DNA from: Mycolicibacterium alvei | Lineage (GTDB): Bacteria > Actinomycetota > Actinomycetes > Mycobacteriales > Mycobacteriaceae | Length of the DNA: 64,000 bases | Assembly: GCF_010727325.1 (NCBI RefSeq) | Contig: NZ_AP022565.1 | Coordinates: 3,162,001 to 3,226,000, forward strand | Reading direction: 5' to 3' | Shown: piece by piece, positions 21,592 to 30,936 of the stretch | Layout: each line of letters starts with the position of its first letter | How positions within the stretch are numbered: position 1 is the first letter of the stretch | Made by a program: the position numbers and the translations under genes | The notes under the pieces: generated by a model | Database searches by the model: none | What the model was told of the DNA's origin: nothing | The model's input: only the letters and a program-made list of their open reading frames with translations

Positions 21592-24114
21592 ATGGAATCG
21601 ACCAGCGATGACATCACCGAGACCGACAAGCACGGGAAGCTGTCGCGGCGTTCGATGCTGGGAGGCATCGCAGCCGCCGGTGTAGGCGCGGCCACCGTAG
21701 GCGCACTGGCGTCCGGCTGTAACGACACCGACAAGGCCGGCGGTAAATCCGACGCCGGCGGAAACGCCGGCCCACCCGACTACGGCACGGGCATCAACGA
21801 AGGTTTCGACGGGAAGATCGAACTCGACGTTCGTGATTCGAAGCCGGACTGGAAACCCTTCGAACTCAAGCACGCACCGGAGGGCGCACCGAACGTCCTG
21901 GTGGTCCTGTTCGATGACACCGGTATGGCGTCGTGGTCGCCGTACGGCGGTCGGATCAACATGCCGACGCTGCAAAAGTTGGCCGACAACGGACTCACCT
22001 ATTCGCAGTGGCACACCACCGCCCTGTGCTCGCCCACCCGGTCCTGCCTGCTGACCGGCCGCAATCACCATGTGAACCGGTTCGCCAGCATCACCGAGGG
22101 TTCCGACGGTTTCCCGGGTGCGGCGGCGCGATTGCCCGCACAGTGCGCGACGGTGGGACAGGTGTTGCAGGACAACGGCTACAGCACGTTCTGGGTGGGC
22201 AAGGACCACAACGTGCCGGAGGAGGATGTCTCCAGCGGCGGGAGCAAGTCGGAGTGGCCGCTGCAGAAGGGCTTCGACCGGTTCTACGGCTTCCTCGGCG
22301 GTGAAACCAACCAGTGGTATCCCGACTTATCCGAGGACAACCGGTTCATCGATCAGCCGTATCCGCCGGAGCAGGGTTATCACCTGTCGAAAGACCTTGC
22401 TGATCAAGCGATTCGGATGTTGCGCGATCAGCGGTCCAGCAACCCGTCCAAGCCCTGGTACCTGTGGTTCTGCCCTGGCGCCAACCACGCGCCGCACCAC
22501 AGCCCCGAGGAGTACTCGGCGAAGTACAAGGGCAAGTTCGACGACGGCTACGAGGCCTACCGCGAGTGGGTGCTGGGCCGGATGATCGACAAGGGCATCA
22601 TGCCGAAAGGCACTGAGCTGACGCCGATCAACCCGTTGCCGGCCGACGTCGCGGTCGAGGCAGATGCGGTTCGCCCCTGGGATTCACTGAACCCCGACGA
22701 GAAGAAGTTGTTCTCCCGGATGGCCGAGGTTTTCGCCGGTTTCTCCGAATACACCGATGCCCAGGTGGGGCGGGTCGTCGACTACCTGGAACAGACCGGG
22801 CAGTTGGACAACACCGTCATTTTCTATTGCGCCGACAACGGCGCGTCCGGAGAGGGTTCGCCGAACGGGTCGGTCAACGAGAACAAGTTCTTCAACGGCT
22901 ATCCCGACGATCTGGCCGAGAACATGAAGATGCTCGACAAGCTCGGCACGCCCGATACCTACAACCACTATCCGACGGGGTGGGCGGTTGCGTTCTCCAC
23001 ACCGTTCCAGATGTTCAAGCGGTACTCGCAGTTCTCGGGCGGGACGTGCGATCCGATGGTGATCCACTGGCCCAAGGGCATCAAGGCCAGGGGCGAAGTG
23101 CGTCATCAGTACCACCACGCCACGGACGTCGTCCCGACCATTCTGGATGTGGCGGGTATCGAGATGCCCGAGGACTACCGCGGCATCAAGCAGTACCCGG
23201 TCAACGGAGTGTCGATGCGGTACAGCTTCGACGGTGCCGATGCCGCCACCACGAAGAAGCGTCAGTACTACGCGATGCTGGGCACCCGCGGTATCTGGCA
23301 GGACGGCTGGAAAGCGTCCGCACTGCACGCGCCCCTCAGCGGAAAGAGCCACTTCGATCAGGACAAGTGGGAGCTCTTCCACGTTGACGAGGATCGCTCC
23401 GAGTCGAAGAACGTCGCCGATCAGAATCCGGAGAAACTCAAGGAGCTGATCGACGCGTGGAACGAGGAGGCCAAGAACAACTACGTCCTGCCCCTCGACG
23501 ATCGCACCGCCGTCGAGATGATCACCATCGAGCGACCCCAGTTCGAACCGCCCCGCACCCGCTACCTCTATTACCCGGACACCTCTCCGGTGCCCGAGGG
23601 TGTAGCGGTCAACATCCGCGGGCGGTCGTACAAGATCATCGCCGACGTGGATATGACCAAAGGCGCCCAGGGCGTGTTGTTCGCCCATGGATCGCGCTTC
23701 GGCGGGCACTCACTGTTCATCAAGGACAACAAGCTGCACTACGTCTACAACTTCCTCGGTATCAAACCCGAGCAGGTGTTCGTTTCCGGTCCGCTGCCCG
23801 AGGGCAAGCATGCGTTGGGCATGGAGTTCGTCTGGGAGAAGAAGGGTGACCACGGTGAATCCCTGGGAACCACAATCCTTTACGTTGACGGTAAGGAAGC
23901 GGCCAAGGGTCCGATGCGGGCCCAGATCGGCAAGTTCACCCTCGCCGGCGACGGGCTGTGCGTCGGGTTCGACAGTGGCGACAACGTGTCTGATCTGTAC
24001 CAGAACCCGGGACGGTTCACCGGCGGCACCATCAAGGGCGTCGCGGTCGACGTGAGCGAGCTGAAGTACGTCGATCTGAACCGGGAGGCGCAGGCCGCGT
24101 TCGCAACGGACTGA
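21592..24114 (+). CDS. Tat-exported sulfatase (arylsulfatase type), putative lipoprotein
   Basis: An 840-residue enzyme of the type I sulfatase family. The N-terminus has a twin-arginine signal (SRRSMLGGIAAAG) ending in a lipobox-like LASGC. DDTG in FDDTGMASW starts the metal-binding site, and CSPTR with C146 is the site converted to formylglycine by the FGE enzyme. The extra ~200-residue C-terminal domain (after residue ~640) is strand-rich and common in mycobacterial AtsA/AtsD-type enzymes. It should hydrolyse sulfate esters outside the cytoplasmic membrane. Preceded by a MarR gene. The FGE enzyme is not in this window. Confidence 0.9.
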   Translation: MESTSDDITETDKHGKLSRRSMLGGIAAAGVGAATVGALASGCNDTDKAGGKSDAGGNAGPPDYGTGINEGFDGKIELDVRDSKPDWKPFELKHAPEGAPNVLVVLFDDTGMASWSPYGGRINMPTLQKLADNGLTYSQWHTTALCSPTRSCLLTGRNHHVNRFASITEGSDGFPGAAARLPAQCATVGQVLQDNGYSTFWVGKDHNVPEEDVSSGGSKSEWPLQKGFDRFYGFLGGETNQWYPDLSEDNRFIDQPYPPEQGYHLSKDLADQAIRMLRDQRSSNPSKPWYLWFCPGANHAPHHSPEEYSAKYKGKFDDGYEAYREWVLGRMIDKGIMPKGTELTPINPLPADVAVEADAVRPWDSLNPDEKKLFSRMAEVFAGFSEYTDAQVGRVVDYLEQTGQLDNTVIFYCADNGASGEGSPNGSVNENKFFNGYPDDLAENMKMLDKLGTPDTYNHYPTGWAVAFSTPFQMFKRYSQFSGGTCDPMVIHWPKGIKARGEVRHQYHHATDVVPTILDVAGIEMPEDYRGIKQYPVNGVSMRYSFDGADAATTKKRQYYAMLGTRGIWQDGWKASALHAPLSGKSHFDQDKWELFHVDEDRSESKNVADQNPEKLKELIDAWNEEAKNNYVLPLDDRTAVEMITIERPQFEPPRTRYLYYPDTSPVPEGVAVNIRGRSYKIIADVDMTKGAQGVLFAHGSRFGGHSLFIKDNKLHYVYNFLGIKPEQVFVSGPLPEGKHALGMEFVWEKKGDHGESLGTTILYVDGKEAAKGPMRAQIGKFTLAGDGLCVGFDSGDNVSDLYQNPGRFTGGTIKGVAVDVSELKYVDLNREAQAAFATD

Positions 24115-24167
24115 TCGGCGTCCGGCACGACTAAGTTGATCAGGCAACCCTGACGTTAGGAACAGCC

Positions 24168-24773
24168 GTGGACTCCGACACGATCTGGCGCAACATCGAC
24201 GAGCAGCGCGGACAGCTCGCCGATCTTCTCGACACCCTCGAGCCCCAACAGTGGGCCACACCGTCACTGTGTGCGGGCTGGACGGTACGTGAGGTCGCCA
24301 TCCACATCACGCAGTCTCATGCGAGCCTCCGCGAGATGTTGCCCGCGGCGCTCAAGTCGGGCTTCCGGTTCGACGCCATGGTGCGCCGGGCCGCGCTGGA
24401 CGATCCTTCCGACCCGGCTGCCATCACCGCGCGGCTGCGCGCCATGGCGGGTTCGCGCAAGCGTCCGCCCATGACCAAGGAGGTCGATCCGCTCATGGAC
24501 GTCCTCGTACACACCCAGGACATCTGCATCCCGCTCGGGATCGACCGGCCGATGCCCATCGATGCGGCCGTTGTCACTGCACAAAGGTTGTGGCACATGA
24601 AGTTTCCGTTTGCGCCGCAACGAGATCTCCCGGGTTACCGGTTCGTGGCCACCGATGCCGACTATGCCGTCGGCCCGGAGTGGGGCGGCCGGCGCGAGGC
24701 GCCGATCCGTGACATCGTGCTGATGTTCGCGCATCGACGCGAAGTGCCCGACGCCGAACCCGAGACCGACTAG
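24168..24773 (+). CDS. Maleylpyruvate isomerase-family, mycothiol-dependent-type protein
   Basis: A 201-residue DinB-fold protein with the MDMPI N-terminal signature: LADLLDTLEPQQWATPSLCA, GWTVREVAIHITQSHASLRE, and MDVLVHTQDICIPLG. The His residues in IHITQSH and DVLVHTQD fit the three-histidine metal site of this family, which uses mycothiol in actinobacteria. GTG start with AGGAA upstream. Substrate unknown; it follows the sulfatase gene by 53 bases and may be co-transcribed. Confidence 0.75.
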   Translation: MDSDTIWRNIDEQRGQLADLLDTLEPQQWATPSLCAGWTVREVAIHITQSHASLREMLPAALKSGFRFDAMVRRAALDDPSDPAAITARLRAMAGSRKRPPMTKEVDPLMDVLVHTQDICIPLGIDRPMPIDAAVVTAQRLWHMKFPFAPQRDLPGYRFVATDADYAVGPEWGGRREAPIRDIVLMFAHRREVPDAEPETD

Positions 24774-24963
24774 GTCGCGTCTGACAATTCGGGCAGACCC
24801 AAGTCGCCGGCCATGGTGTCGCAGCGGACGCTGGCCCAGGCGCAGCTAATTCAACCCTGGAAGCACTTACGTCTAGGATTACTGCCAGCATGTGGCTGCA
24901 ATCCTAGATGTAGAGCATATCTAGTCAATATGAATGGTGTTGCGGCACACAGGGAGAACTGAT

Positions 24964-25275
24964 TTAGCTTGTCCGCGGCATCTCGGCCAGAAGCTCTGTC
25001 CGCCGGTCATCGAATCCGATCTGAACACATCTGTCCGGCCAGTCGTACGCAGCGCCAACAAGCTCATCGACTGCGTAGGGTTGGGTGCACAGCAGGTCGT
25101 ACGCGGGCGTTGGTTGCCACACCCCGTCGGGGTCATAGATCGACAAGTTCTTTCCGTGCAGATCGCCGTTTCCGATGCGCCAGGAAAACACGACGGTCTT
25201 GAGTAGCTCGGCGGTCGCGGCCACCTTGGAACCGCCGCCCACCCCTATGTCTGAAAAATGATGCATAACTGCCAT
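24964..25275 (-). pseudogene. HipA-like kinase remnant (C-terminal part only)
   Basis: A 103-codon frame holding the catalytic half of a HipA-type Ser/Thr kinase: RIGNGDLHGKNLSIYDPDG is the GNGDxHxKN loop and PTPAYDLLCTQPY the PAYDLL metal motif. A full HipA is ~400 residues, and its N-terminal two thirds and the HipB antitoxin are missing. The flanking DNA is AT-richer than its surroundings (24880-24960). It is most likely a decayed toxin-antitoxin gene, non-functional as a kinase. Confidence 0.75.
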
Positions 25276-25317
25276 GGCATCTCCTGCACCGGGCGGTCAA
25301 GCGGTTATGCCTGGAAT

Positions 25318-27162
25318 TCAATGCTTATTGACTGCACTCCCGGTCTGCACCTCGTGCAAACGCTTGTACAGGCCACCCTGGCTCATCAAGGTCTGATGAT
25401 CTCCGCTCTGTGAGATACGCCCGTCCTCGAGCACCAGGATCCGGTCGGCCACCGCGGCAATGAAATCCAGGTCATGGCTGACCACCAGGCAGGTGCGGTC
25501 CTTGGCGTAGCCGCGGATCACCCCGATCATCCGGGCCCGCTCGTCGGCGTCGAGGTTCTCGGTCGGCTCGTCGAGCAGCAGCACCTCGGGCCGGCGCAGC
25601 AGGCAGCGCGCCAGCGCGATCAGGCGTTTCTGCCCACCGGAGGGGATCTGGACGTCCACCACGGTGTCGTAGCCGTCGTGCATCTGCGTCGTGATGACGG
25701 AATCGATATGCGCCGCGACGCAGGCGGCTTCGACGTCGGCGTCGGTGGCGTCGGGCCGCGCCAATCGGATGTTCTCCCGGATGGTGTCCTTGGTGAAGAA
25801 CGGGAACTGGGCGAGTTTGGACACCTGCTCGCGCAACGACGCGATGGTCACGGTCGAGATGTCATGACCGTCCAACAGAATTCGGCCGTGTTGAGGGTCG
25901 CGGAACCGCAGCATCAGGTTGAACACCGTCGACTTGCCCGACCCGATACCACCGACCAGCCCTACCGTCTCCCCCTCGGCGATCGAGAACGACAGCCCTT
26001 CGAGGATGTTCCGACCGGGCGTGTAGCCGAACGTCACATCCTCGAAGACCACGTTGCCGTGAACCTCGCCCAGCGCCACGGCATCCTCGGCTTCGCGAAC
26101 CGAGGGCGTCGTATCCAGCAGTTCGTAAGTGGACGTCACGTTCGGCGCCAGCGACTTGTATGTGGTGTACGCCCCGAGAACCCGTTGTGCGGCACTGAAC
26201 ATCACCGGAACCACACCAGCGAAGACCAACAGGCCGGCGAAGGTCAGTCCGAAGTGTCCACTGAGTCCTACGCCGACGAGGAGCACGACCACCGTACTGA
26301 GCGCGACGAAGATCTGAGAGCCGTTGACGGTAGCCTGCATCCACACCACCGACGCTGCCGATCCCCTGGCGGCCTCCTCCGAGACGGCATGAAAGCGCTT
26401 GCTCCGCAGCGGTTGCGCGTTGAACGTCTGGATTTCGGCGATCCCGCTGATCGTCTGCTCGACCTCGGCGGCCATCGCCCGCTCCGCTTTCATCACCCGA
26501 TGCATCACCGCCTGCACGTGGCGACCGGCGAATCTGAGGGTGAGCAGCGCCAGCGGCGTGAGCACCAATGCGGCCACCGTCATCTGCCACGAGATGGCGA
26601 GCAGGTAGCTGATCACCACCACCAGCACGACCGCATCGATCAACGGCGGCAGCAGGCAGTCGGTCAGAAGCCGTTGCACACCAGTCGATTCCGTCATCAC
26701 CCGGTGCATCAGCTCGCCGCTGCGTGAAGCCAGGAAGAAGTCCAGGGACAGCGACTGCAGGTGGTCGTGCACGCGCTGCCGGATGTCGACCACCAGCACC
26801 CGCTCGACGTATGCGCCGATCCAGGCGTTGACGAAGTACATGAGCTGGGTCAGCACGAGCGAGGACGCCCAGACCGTCAACAGCACGGCAAAGGGGACCG
26901 ACGCCGCCAGGGAATGCAGCACACCGTCCTGACGAGCTACCAGCGGACCACTGAGATCCCATACGCCACTGAGGTTTCCGCTGTTCCCGGCGTCGGCGAT
27001 CACCTGGACCATCGGCCCGAAGGCGGCCACGGTGACATAGGGCAGCGCTGAGGCGATCCCGCCGATCACCAGCAGCAGGGCCAGCACGCCGCGGACCGCG
27101 CGCAGCATGCTCAGACTGCGCCACACCATGTGCAGCGACGACGCCACTGTGGCCACCGGCAC
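25318..27162 (-). CDS. ABC exporter, fused membrane and ATPase domains
   Basis: A 614-residue half-transporter. Residues ~15-320 form six membrane helices (LLLVIGGIASALPYVTVAAF; LVVVISYLLAISWQMTVAAL). The nucleotide-binding domain starts near ~355 with GYTPGRNILEGLSF, Walker A GGIGSGKST, Q-loop KLAQFPFF, signature IPSGGQKRLIALARCLL and Walker B EVLLLDEPTENLDADE. It should work as a homo- or heterodimer in lipid or drug export. The upstream membrane gene starts 16 bases away and is probably in the same transcript. Confidence 0.9.
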   Translation of the reverse strand: MPVATVASSLHMVWRSLSMLRAVRGVLALLLVIGGIASALPYVTVAAFGPMVQVIADAGNSGNLSGVWDLSGPLVARQDGVLHSLAASVPFAVLLTVWASSLVLTQLMYFVNAWIGAYVERVLVVDIRQRVHDHLQSLSLDFFLASRSGELMHRVMTESTGVQRLLTDCLLPPLIDAVVLVVVISYLLAISWQMTVAALVLTPLALLTLRFAGRHVQAVMHRVMKAERAMAAEVEQTISGIAEIQTFNAQPLRSKRFHAVSEEAARGSAASVVWMQATVNGSQIFVALSTVVVLLVGVGLSGHFGLTFAGLLVFAGVVPVMFSAAQRVLGAYTTYKSLAPNVTSTYELLDTTPSVREAEDAVALGEVHGNVVFEDVTFGYTPGRNILEGLSFSIAEGETVGLVGGIGSGKSTVFNLMLRFRDPQHGRILLDGHDISTVTIASLREQVSKLAQFPFFTKDTIRENIRLARPDATDADVEAACVAAHIDSVITTQMHDGYDTVVDVQIPSGGQKRLIALARCLLRRPEVLLLDEPTENLDADERARMIGVIRGYAKDRTCLVVSHDLDFIAAVADRILVLEDGRISQSGDHQTLMSQGGLYKRLHEVQTGSAVNKH

Positions 27163-27178
27163 CCCCTTCCAGCGAAGG

Positions 27179-28117
27179 CTATCCCGCGGGGTCTTCGCTG
27201 TCGCGGGGAGCGTCCGGGCCGGCGACGGGACCGGCGATAGGGCTGGGGCCTTCGAAGAACTGCCGGATCGCGAGGAACCCGCCGTGGCGGTGTGCCTGGT
27301 AGGCCCAGATCGTGGCGATGATCGGCAGCGGCCCGAATGCGACCCACCACCGTGCGGCGGGCGTGGCGACTTCGGCGATCACCTGGGCGCTCGGTCGACC
27401 GTCGACGACGGCGGGCAACCATTCGTGCAACAGGATGGTCAGCATCCGGGTTGCTTCGAATGGTCCGAAGGCCGTGCCCAGTACCCAGGCCAGTGACGCG
27501 ATCAGCAGCGCCCACGGCCACGCCAGCAGCAGTGACTGATCGTCGACGATGTGGGCGGCCGAGCGAATCGACTCCACGATGAAGGCACAGCCCAATGCCA
27601 CCAGCAGCACACCGATCTGGGCGGCCAGCAGGTCATCGATCACCGAGTTGGCCAGCTCGTCATCCATCCTGGTGGGCAACCCGGCCGCCAACGACAGCAG
27701 ACCGGTCAACAACGCCAACAGCATCAGCGCGGACGTGGCCTCGTTGATGCGGATGAACGACGCGGTCAGGACATTCATCACCAGCTTCGACGAGGCAGCC
27801 GGGCGGGTTCGGTACAGGACCATCACCACCAACCCGGAGAGGACGATCGAGATCAACCAGGTCACCACGGCCGCGCAGATGAGCACCAGGGCGAACGAGG
27901 CGATCGCCGGTACCAGTTGTGAGTTCTCGGATTGACTGTTGCGCACCACCAGCAGCGGCACCGCTCCGACGACGCACACGCCCAGCACCCGGACCAGGAT
28001 GGGAAACGTGAAACCCGCGATATCGCCGGGATCCAGATCGGGATCACTCCGCCGGATCGCGGCGATCTCGGCGCTCATCACCGATCGTGCCCGGCGGAAC
28101 GACATTCTGCGCACCAC
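27179..28117 (-). CDS. Polytopic membrane protein, partner of the ABC exporter
   Basis: A 312-residue protein with six to seven membrane helices and no recognised family. The short cytoplasmic N-terminus is basic, the C-terminal tail acidic and Pro-rich. It is the upstream gene of a two-gene unit with the ABC exporter. The upstream GTG start is used; ATG at about 28105 (MSFRRARSVMSAE) is an equal alternative. Confidence 0.65.
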   Translation of the reverse strand: MVRRMSFRRARSVMSAEIAAIRRSDPDLDPGDIAGFTFPILVRVLGVCVVGAVPLLVVRNSQSENSQLVPAIASFALVLICAAVVTWLISIVLSGLVVMVLYRTRPAASSKLVMNVLTASFIRINEATSALMLLALLTGLLSLAAGLPTRMDDELANSVIDDLLAAQIGVLLVALGCAFIVESIRSAAHIVDDQSLLLAWPWALLIASLAWVLGTAFGPFEATRMLTILLHEWLPAVVDGRPSAQVIAEVATPAARWWVAFGPLPIIATIWAYQAHRHGGFLAIRQFFEGPSPIAGPVAGPDAPRDSEDPAG

Positions 28118-28179
28118 GAGGCGAATCTAAATGGCCCAGCGCTCCCCGGTCCGGGGACACGCTGGGGTGAGCAGCACGC

Positions 28180-28851
28180 TCAACGCAGGTACTGCTCGCC
28201 GCCGGTCGGGTAGCCGCCGCCCTTGGTGGTCAGGTGGACGTGGTCGTAGTGACCGTAACCGCCGGACTGTGGCCCGCTGGGCGTGTAATACGTGCCCCTC
28301 CAGATGGCGTCCTGCAGGGCGAACCGGTCGGCGTTCTTCAACGCATAGGCGACGATCCGATTACCGAGCGCGATGCCGGCCGCACTGGTGGGGTTGGGGA
28401 TCATCACGTCGAGGGCCAGACCGTTGGGGTGCCAGCGCAGGGAGTCGGGCCGGACACCGCCGATGCTGCGTACCTCGGGGAAGTCGGCGTGGACGCTGCG
28501 GGCGGCCAGGATGGTCTTGACCTGCAAACCCCGCTCGGGGGCGATACCGACGGGCAGCAGTTGCGGGATGTTGATGACGCGCCAACGCGAGGCTGTGGCG
28601 GGCTGCGCCTGCGCGGCGCTCAACGCGACGGTCTGTACGGACGGAGCCGACGCGGACGCGGCGGTTGCGGACACGATCTCCATGCAACAGGGCGCAGCTT
28701 CGGTGGCGGCGACGGGTTTGGCGGCGCGCTCGGCGGGGTACGGGTGGGTATCACCACCACTGACGAAGAACGCAGCGACGGGCGCAAGGATCACAGCCGC
28801 TACCGCCTGAAGTTTGCGCTGGCGGGGGCTGGCTAATACGTGTCGGCCCAC
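28180..28851 (-). CDS. Exported M15/hedgehog-fold peptidase-like protein
   Basis: A 223-residue protein with an N-terminal membrane/signal segment (LQAVAAVILAPVAAFFVSGG), a low-complexity Ala/Ser linker, and a C-terminal domain from ~95. The domain motifs RWHPNGLALDVMIPN and YGHYDHVHLTTKGGG place His, Asp and His as in zinc peptidases of the M15 DD-peptidase fold found in mycobacterial cell-wall-associated proteins. A role in peptidoglycan is likely but not proven. It starts at GTG. Confidence 0.7.
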   Translation of the reverse strand: MGRHVLASPRQRKLQAVAAVILAPVAAFFVSGGDTHPYPAERAAKPVAATEAAPCCMEIVSATAASASAPSVQTVALSAAQAQPATASRWRVINIPQLLPVGIAPERGLQVKTILAARSVHADFPEVRSIGGVRPDSLRWHPNGLALDVMIPNPTSAAGIALGNRIVAYALKNADRFALQDAIWRGTYYTPSGPQSGGYGHYDHVHLTTKGGGYPTGGEQYLR

Positions 28852-29058
28852 ACGAGCACCATACGGACAGTTCCGGGGTGGGGCAGCAACCTCTCCCCCG
28901 ATCTGGGAGTTTCCTCAGGAACGTCTTGCATGTTTCACCGATGTGTTTTTGCAGGTCATTAGTCACAAATCGGTAACGTGAATAAGAAAACACTAAGAAA
29001 ACTGCGACCTGGCGAAATATCCGGCCTGAACCGCATAACGAGGCCCGCCCTGACGCCG

Positions 29059-29775
29059 CTACGGCGCGGTCATCACCGCGGTGAAAGTCATCCGGTCACC
29101 CCGATACAGGGAGCGCCGCTGTTCGATCGGGATTCCGTTCTGGTCGTAGGACACCCGGTTGAGCAGAAACATGGGGGTGCGGGTGTCGACCGTGAGCAGC
29201 GCCGATTCGCGGGAGTCCGGCAGTGCGGTCTCGATGGTGTCGACGGTCCGGGCGAAATGAACACCACGGCTGCGGATCTCGGCGTAGAGAGAGTCCCGGT
29301 AGTCGAAGGTGTCCCGTAGCCCCGGGTATCGAGCTGCGGACAGCTTGGTGGTTTCCAGGCCGACCCGGATGCCGTCGGTGGTCAGTACGCGCTCCAATTG
29401 CAGTACGGGAGATCCGATTTGGATGGCCAACTGCCCGGCCAGAATGTCGTCGGCAACCAAGGCGCTCCAACCGACCAGGATGCGCCCACCGCTGCGGCCC
29501 TGCTCCTTGACTGCCTCGGTGTAGGACCCCATGGACAGGGGTTGCAGGATCTTGGGCCGGGCAACCACGGTGGTGCGGCCACGGCGTTCGATCCGACCGG
29601 CCAACAACAACTCTCGCAACGCCTGTCGGACCGTCTCACGGGCGACGTCGAATCGTTCCGCGATCTCCCGCTCCGCCGGGAAAGGGTCGTCGACCTCCAG
29701 GTCATCGAGCAGGCGCTCGAGTTGCGCACGAACCAGCTGATGCTTGAGAACCCGAGGTTCAGCGCTCGCGGACAC
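29059..29775 (-). CDS. GntR-family regulator with UTRA domain
   Basis: A 238-residue HutC-subfamily regulator. Residues ~10-75 are the winged helix-turn-helix (DPFPAEREIAERFDVARETV then RQALRELLLAGRIERRGRTT), and ~85-235 the UTRA effector domain (VLQLERVLTTDGIRVGLETT; PMFLLNRVSYDQNGIPIEQR). GTG 29775 with GGTGAG upstream is chosen; the far longer open frame through the opposite-strand transporter genes is rejected. It is divergent from phnD and faces two matching operators, so it probably represses both the transporter and itself in response to a phosphonate- or phosphite-related ligand. Confidence 0.85.
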   Translation of the reverse strand: MSASAEPRVLKHQLVRAQLERLLDDLEVDDPFPAEREIAERFDVARETVRQALRELLLAGRIERRGRTTVVARPKILQPLSMGSYTEAVKEQGRSGGRILVGWSALVADDILAGQLAIQIGSPVLQLERVLTTDGIRVGLETTKLSAARYPGLRDTFDYRDSLYAEIRSRGVHFARTVDTIETALPDSRESALLTVDTRTPMFLLNRVSYDQNGIPIEQRRSLYRGDRMTFTAVMTAP

Positions 29776-29789
29776 CCGCTCACCGTAGC

Positions 29790-29813
29790 AAGTCTTGGTA
29801 TAGACCAAGACTT
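29790..29813. promoter_or_regulatory. GntR operator 1 (perfect 10-base dyad)
   Basis: Arms AAGTCTTGGT (29790-29799) and its exact complement (29804-29813) flank ATAG. The core TGGTATAGACCA resembles HutC/DasR-type sites (TGGTCTAGACCA). It lies 15 bases before the regulator start codon, consistent with autoregulation. Confidence 0.75.
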
Positions 29814-29853
29814 GCCGCGTTGTTAACCTCCGCGCCAACTCGGGGGCACCCGT

Positions 29854-29865
29854 TGGTATAGACCA
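29854..29865. promoter_or_regulatory. GntR operator 2
   Basis: The same 12-base core TGGTATAGACCA as operator 1, 52 bases away (about five helical turns), ~88 bases before the phnD start. The repeat of this core in both halves of the divergent promoter supports a single regulator controlling both directions. Confidence 0.7.
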
Positions 29866-29952
29866 CCACACAGGGTGTGGGTCATGGCAATCGTCCGCCT
29901 CCGCGGACGCACTGCCCGTCAATCGGCCCCGCCACGAAAGGTCCTGCGCGCC

Positions 29953-30930
29953 ATGTTGTTCCGTACCTCCTTTAAGCCGGCCCGGATCGCAGCCGTGGCA
30001 GCGGCCGGCACCGCCCTCGTATTGTCCGGCTGTTCGAGCTCCGACAACTCCGACGCCAAGACCGCCCAGGGTTTCCCCGAAACCCTCACCCTGGCCGCGA
30101 TCCCCGCCGAGAACTCCACCGACCTCAAGGCCAGTTACCAGCCGCTGATCAAGCTGCTGGAGAAGGAGACCGGCGCCGAGGTCGAGTTCGTGCAGGCCTC
30201 CGACTACGCCGGGGTAGTCGAGGGCATCATCGCCAACAACGTCGACCTCGCCTTCTTCGGTCCGTTCGCCTACGTGGTGGCCGGAGTCAACGGCGCCGAG
30301 GTCACCCCGGTCGGCGCGGTGACCCAGGAGCAGGGCGCGAATCCCGGCTATCAGTCCTACGGCCTCGCCCGTGCCGATGAGGCGAACATCAACGGTCTCA
30401 AGGACTTTGCCGGCAAGAAGGTCTGCTTCGTGGACCCGAGCTCGACCTCGGGGTTCCTGTACCCGACGGCCGGGCTGATCGAGGCCGGGGTGATCAAATC
30501 CGGATCCGAAGGTGATCTCTCCGCGGCGATGTCCCCGATCTACGCCGGTGGTCACGATTCCTCGGCCCTGGCGATCGCCAACGGCGACTGCGACGCCGGC
30601 TTCGCGTTCGACACCATGGTCGACAAGACCATGATCGCCAAGGGCGACCTCGAACCCGGTCAGCTCAAGACGGTCTGGAAGTCCGAGACGATCGCCGGAT
30701 CGGTGTTCGCCGCCAACGACTCGCTGGGCAGCGAGGCCATCGGCAAGCTCAAGACACTCTTCGCCGAGAAGGTCAACGTGCCCAACCTCGAGGCCGAGGG
30801 CCTCTGCGAGGGCGATGCCTGCCGGATCACCGACGAACGCGCCTGGGGATTCGTGCCGGTCGAGGACTCGGACTACAGCGGCGTGCGCCGCGTCTGCGAC
30901 GTCACCGGTTCCGAGAAGTGCAAGGGCTGA
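29953..30930 (+). CDS. phnD: Phosphonate/phosphite ABC transporter substrate-binding lipoprotein
   Basis: A 325-residue PhnD-family binding protein. The signal ends in VLSGCSSS, a lipobox, so the protein is membrane-anchored. The mature part has LTLAAIPAENSTDLKASYQP, the ligand strand DLAFFGPFAYVVAGVNGAE and VDPSSTSGFLYPTAGL, all typical of PhnD. ATG 29953 is chosen so that the signal peptide begins there; a longer in-frame start at 29875 would add a non-signal N-terminus. First gene of phnD-phnC-phnE-dehydrogenase. Whether the ligand is a phosphonate, phosphite or another phosphorus ester cannot be told. Confidence 0.85.
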   Translation: MLFRTSFKPARIAAVAAAGTALVLSGCSSSDNSDAKTAQGFPETLTLAAIPAENSTDLKASYQPLIKLLEKETGAEVEFVQASDYAGVVEGIIANNVDLAFFGPFAYVVAGVNGAEVTPVGAVTQEQGANPGYQSYGLARADEANINGLKDFAGKKVCFVDPSSTSGFLYPTAGLIEAGVIKSGSEGDLSAAMSPIYAGGHDSSALAIANGDCDAGFAFDTMVDKTMIAKGDLEPGQLKTVWKSETIAGSVFAANDSLGSEAIGKLKTLFAEKVNVPNLEAEGLCEGDACRITDERAWGFVPVEDSDYSGVRRVCDVTGSEKCKG

Positions 30931-30936
30931 CCACCC

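Noticed and set aside
24964..25275. Functional HipA toxin
   Set aside because: Three quarters of the kinase and the HipB antitoxin are missing.
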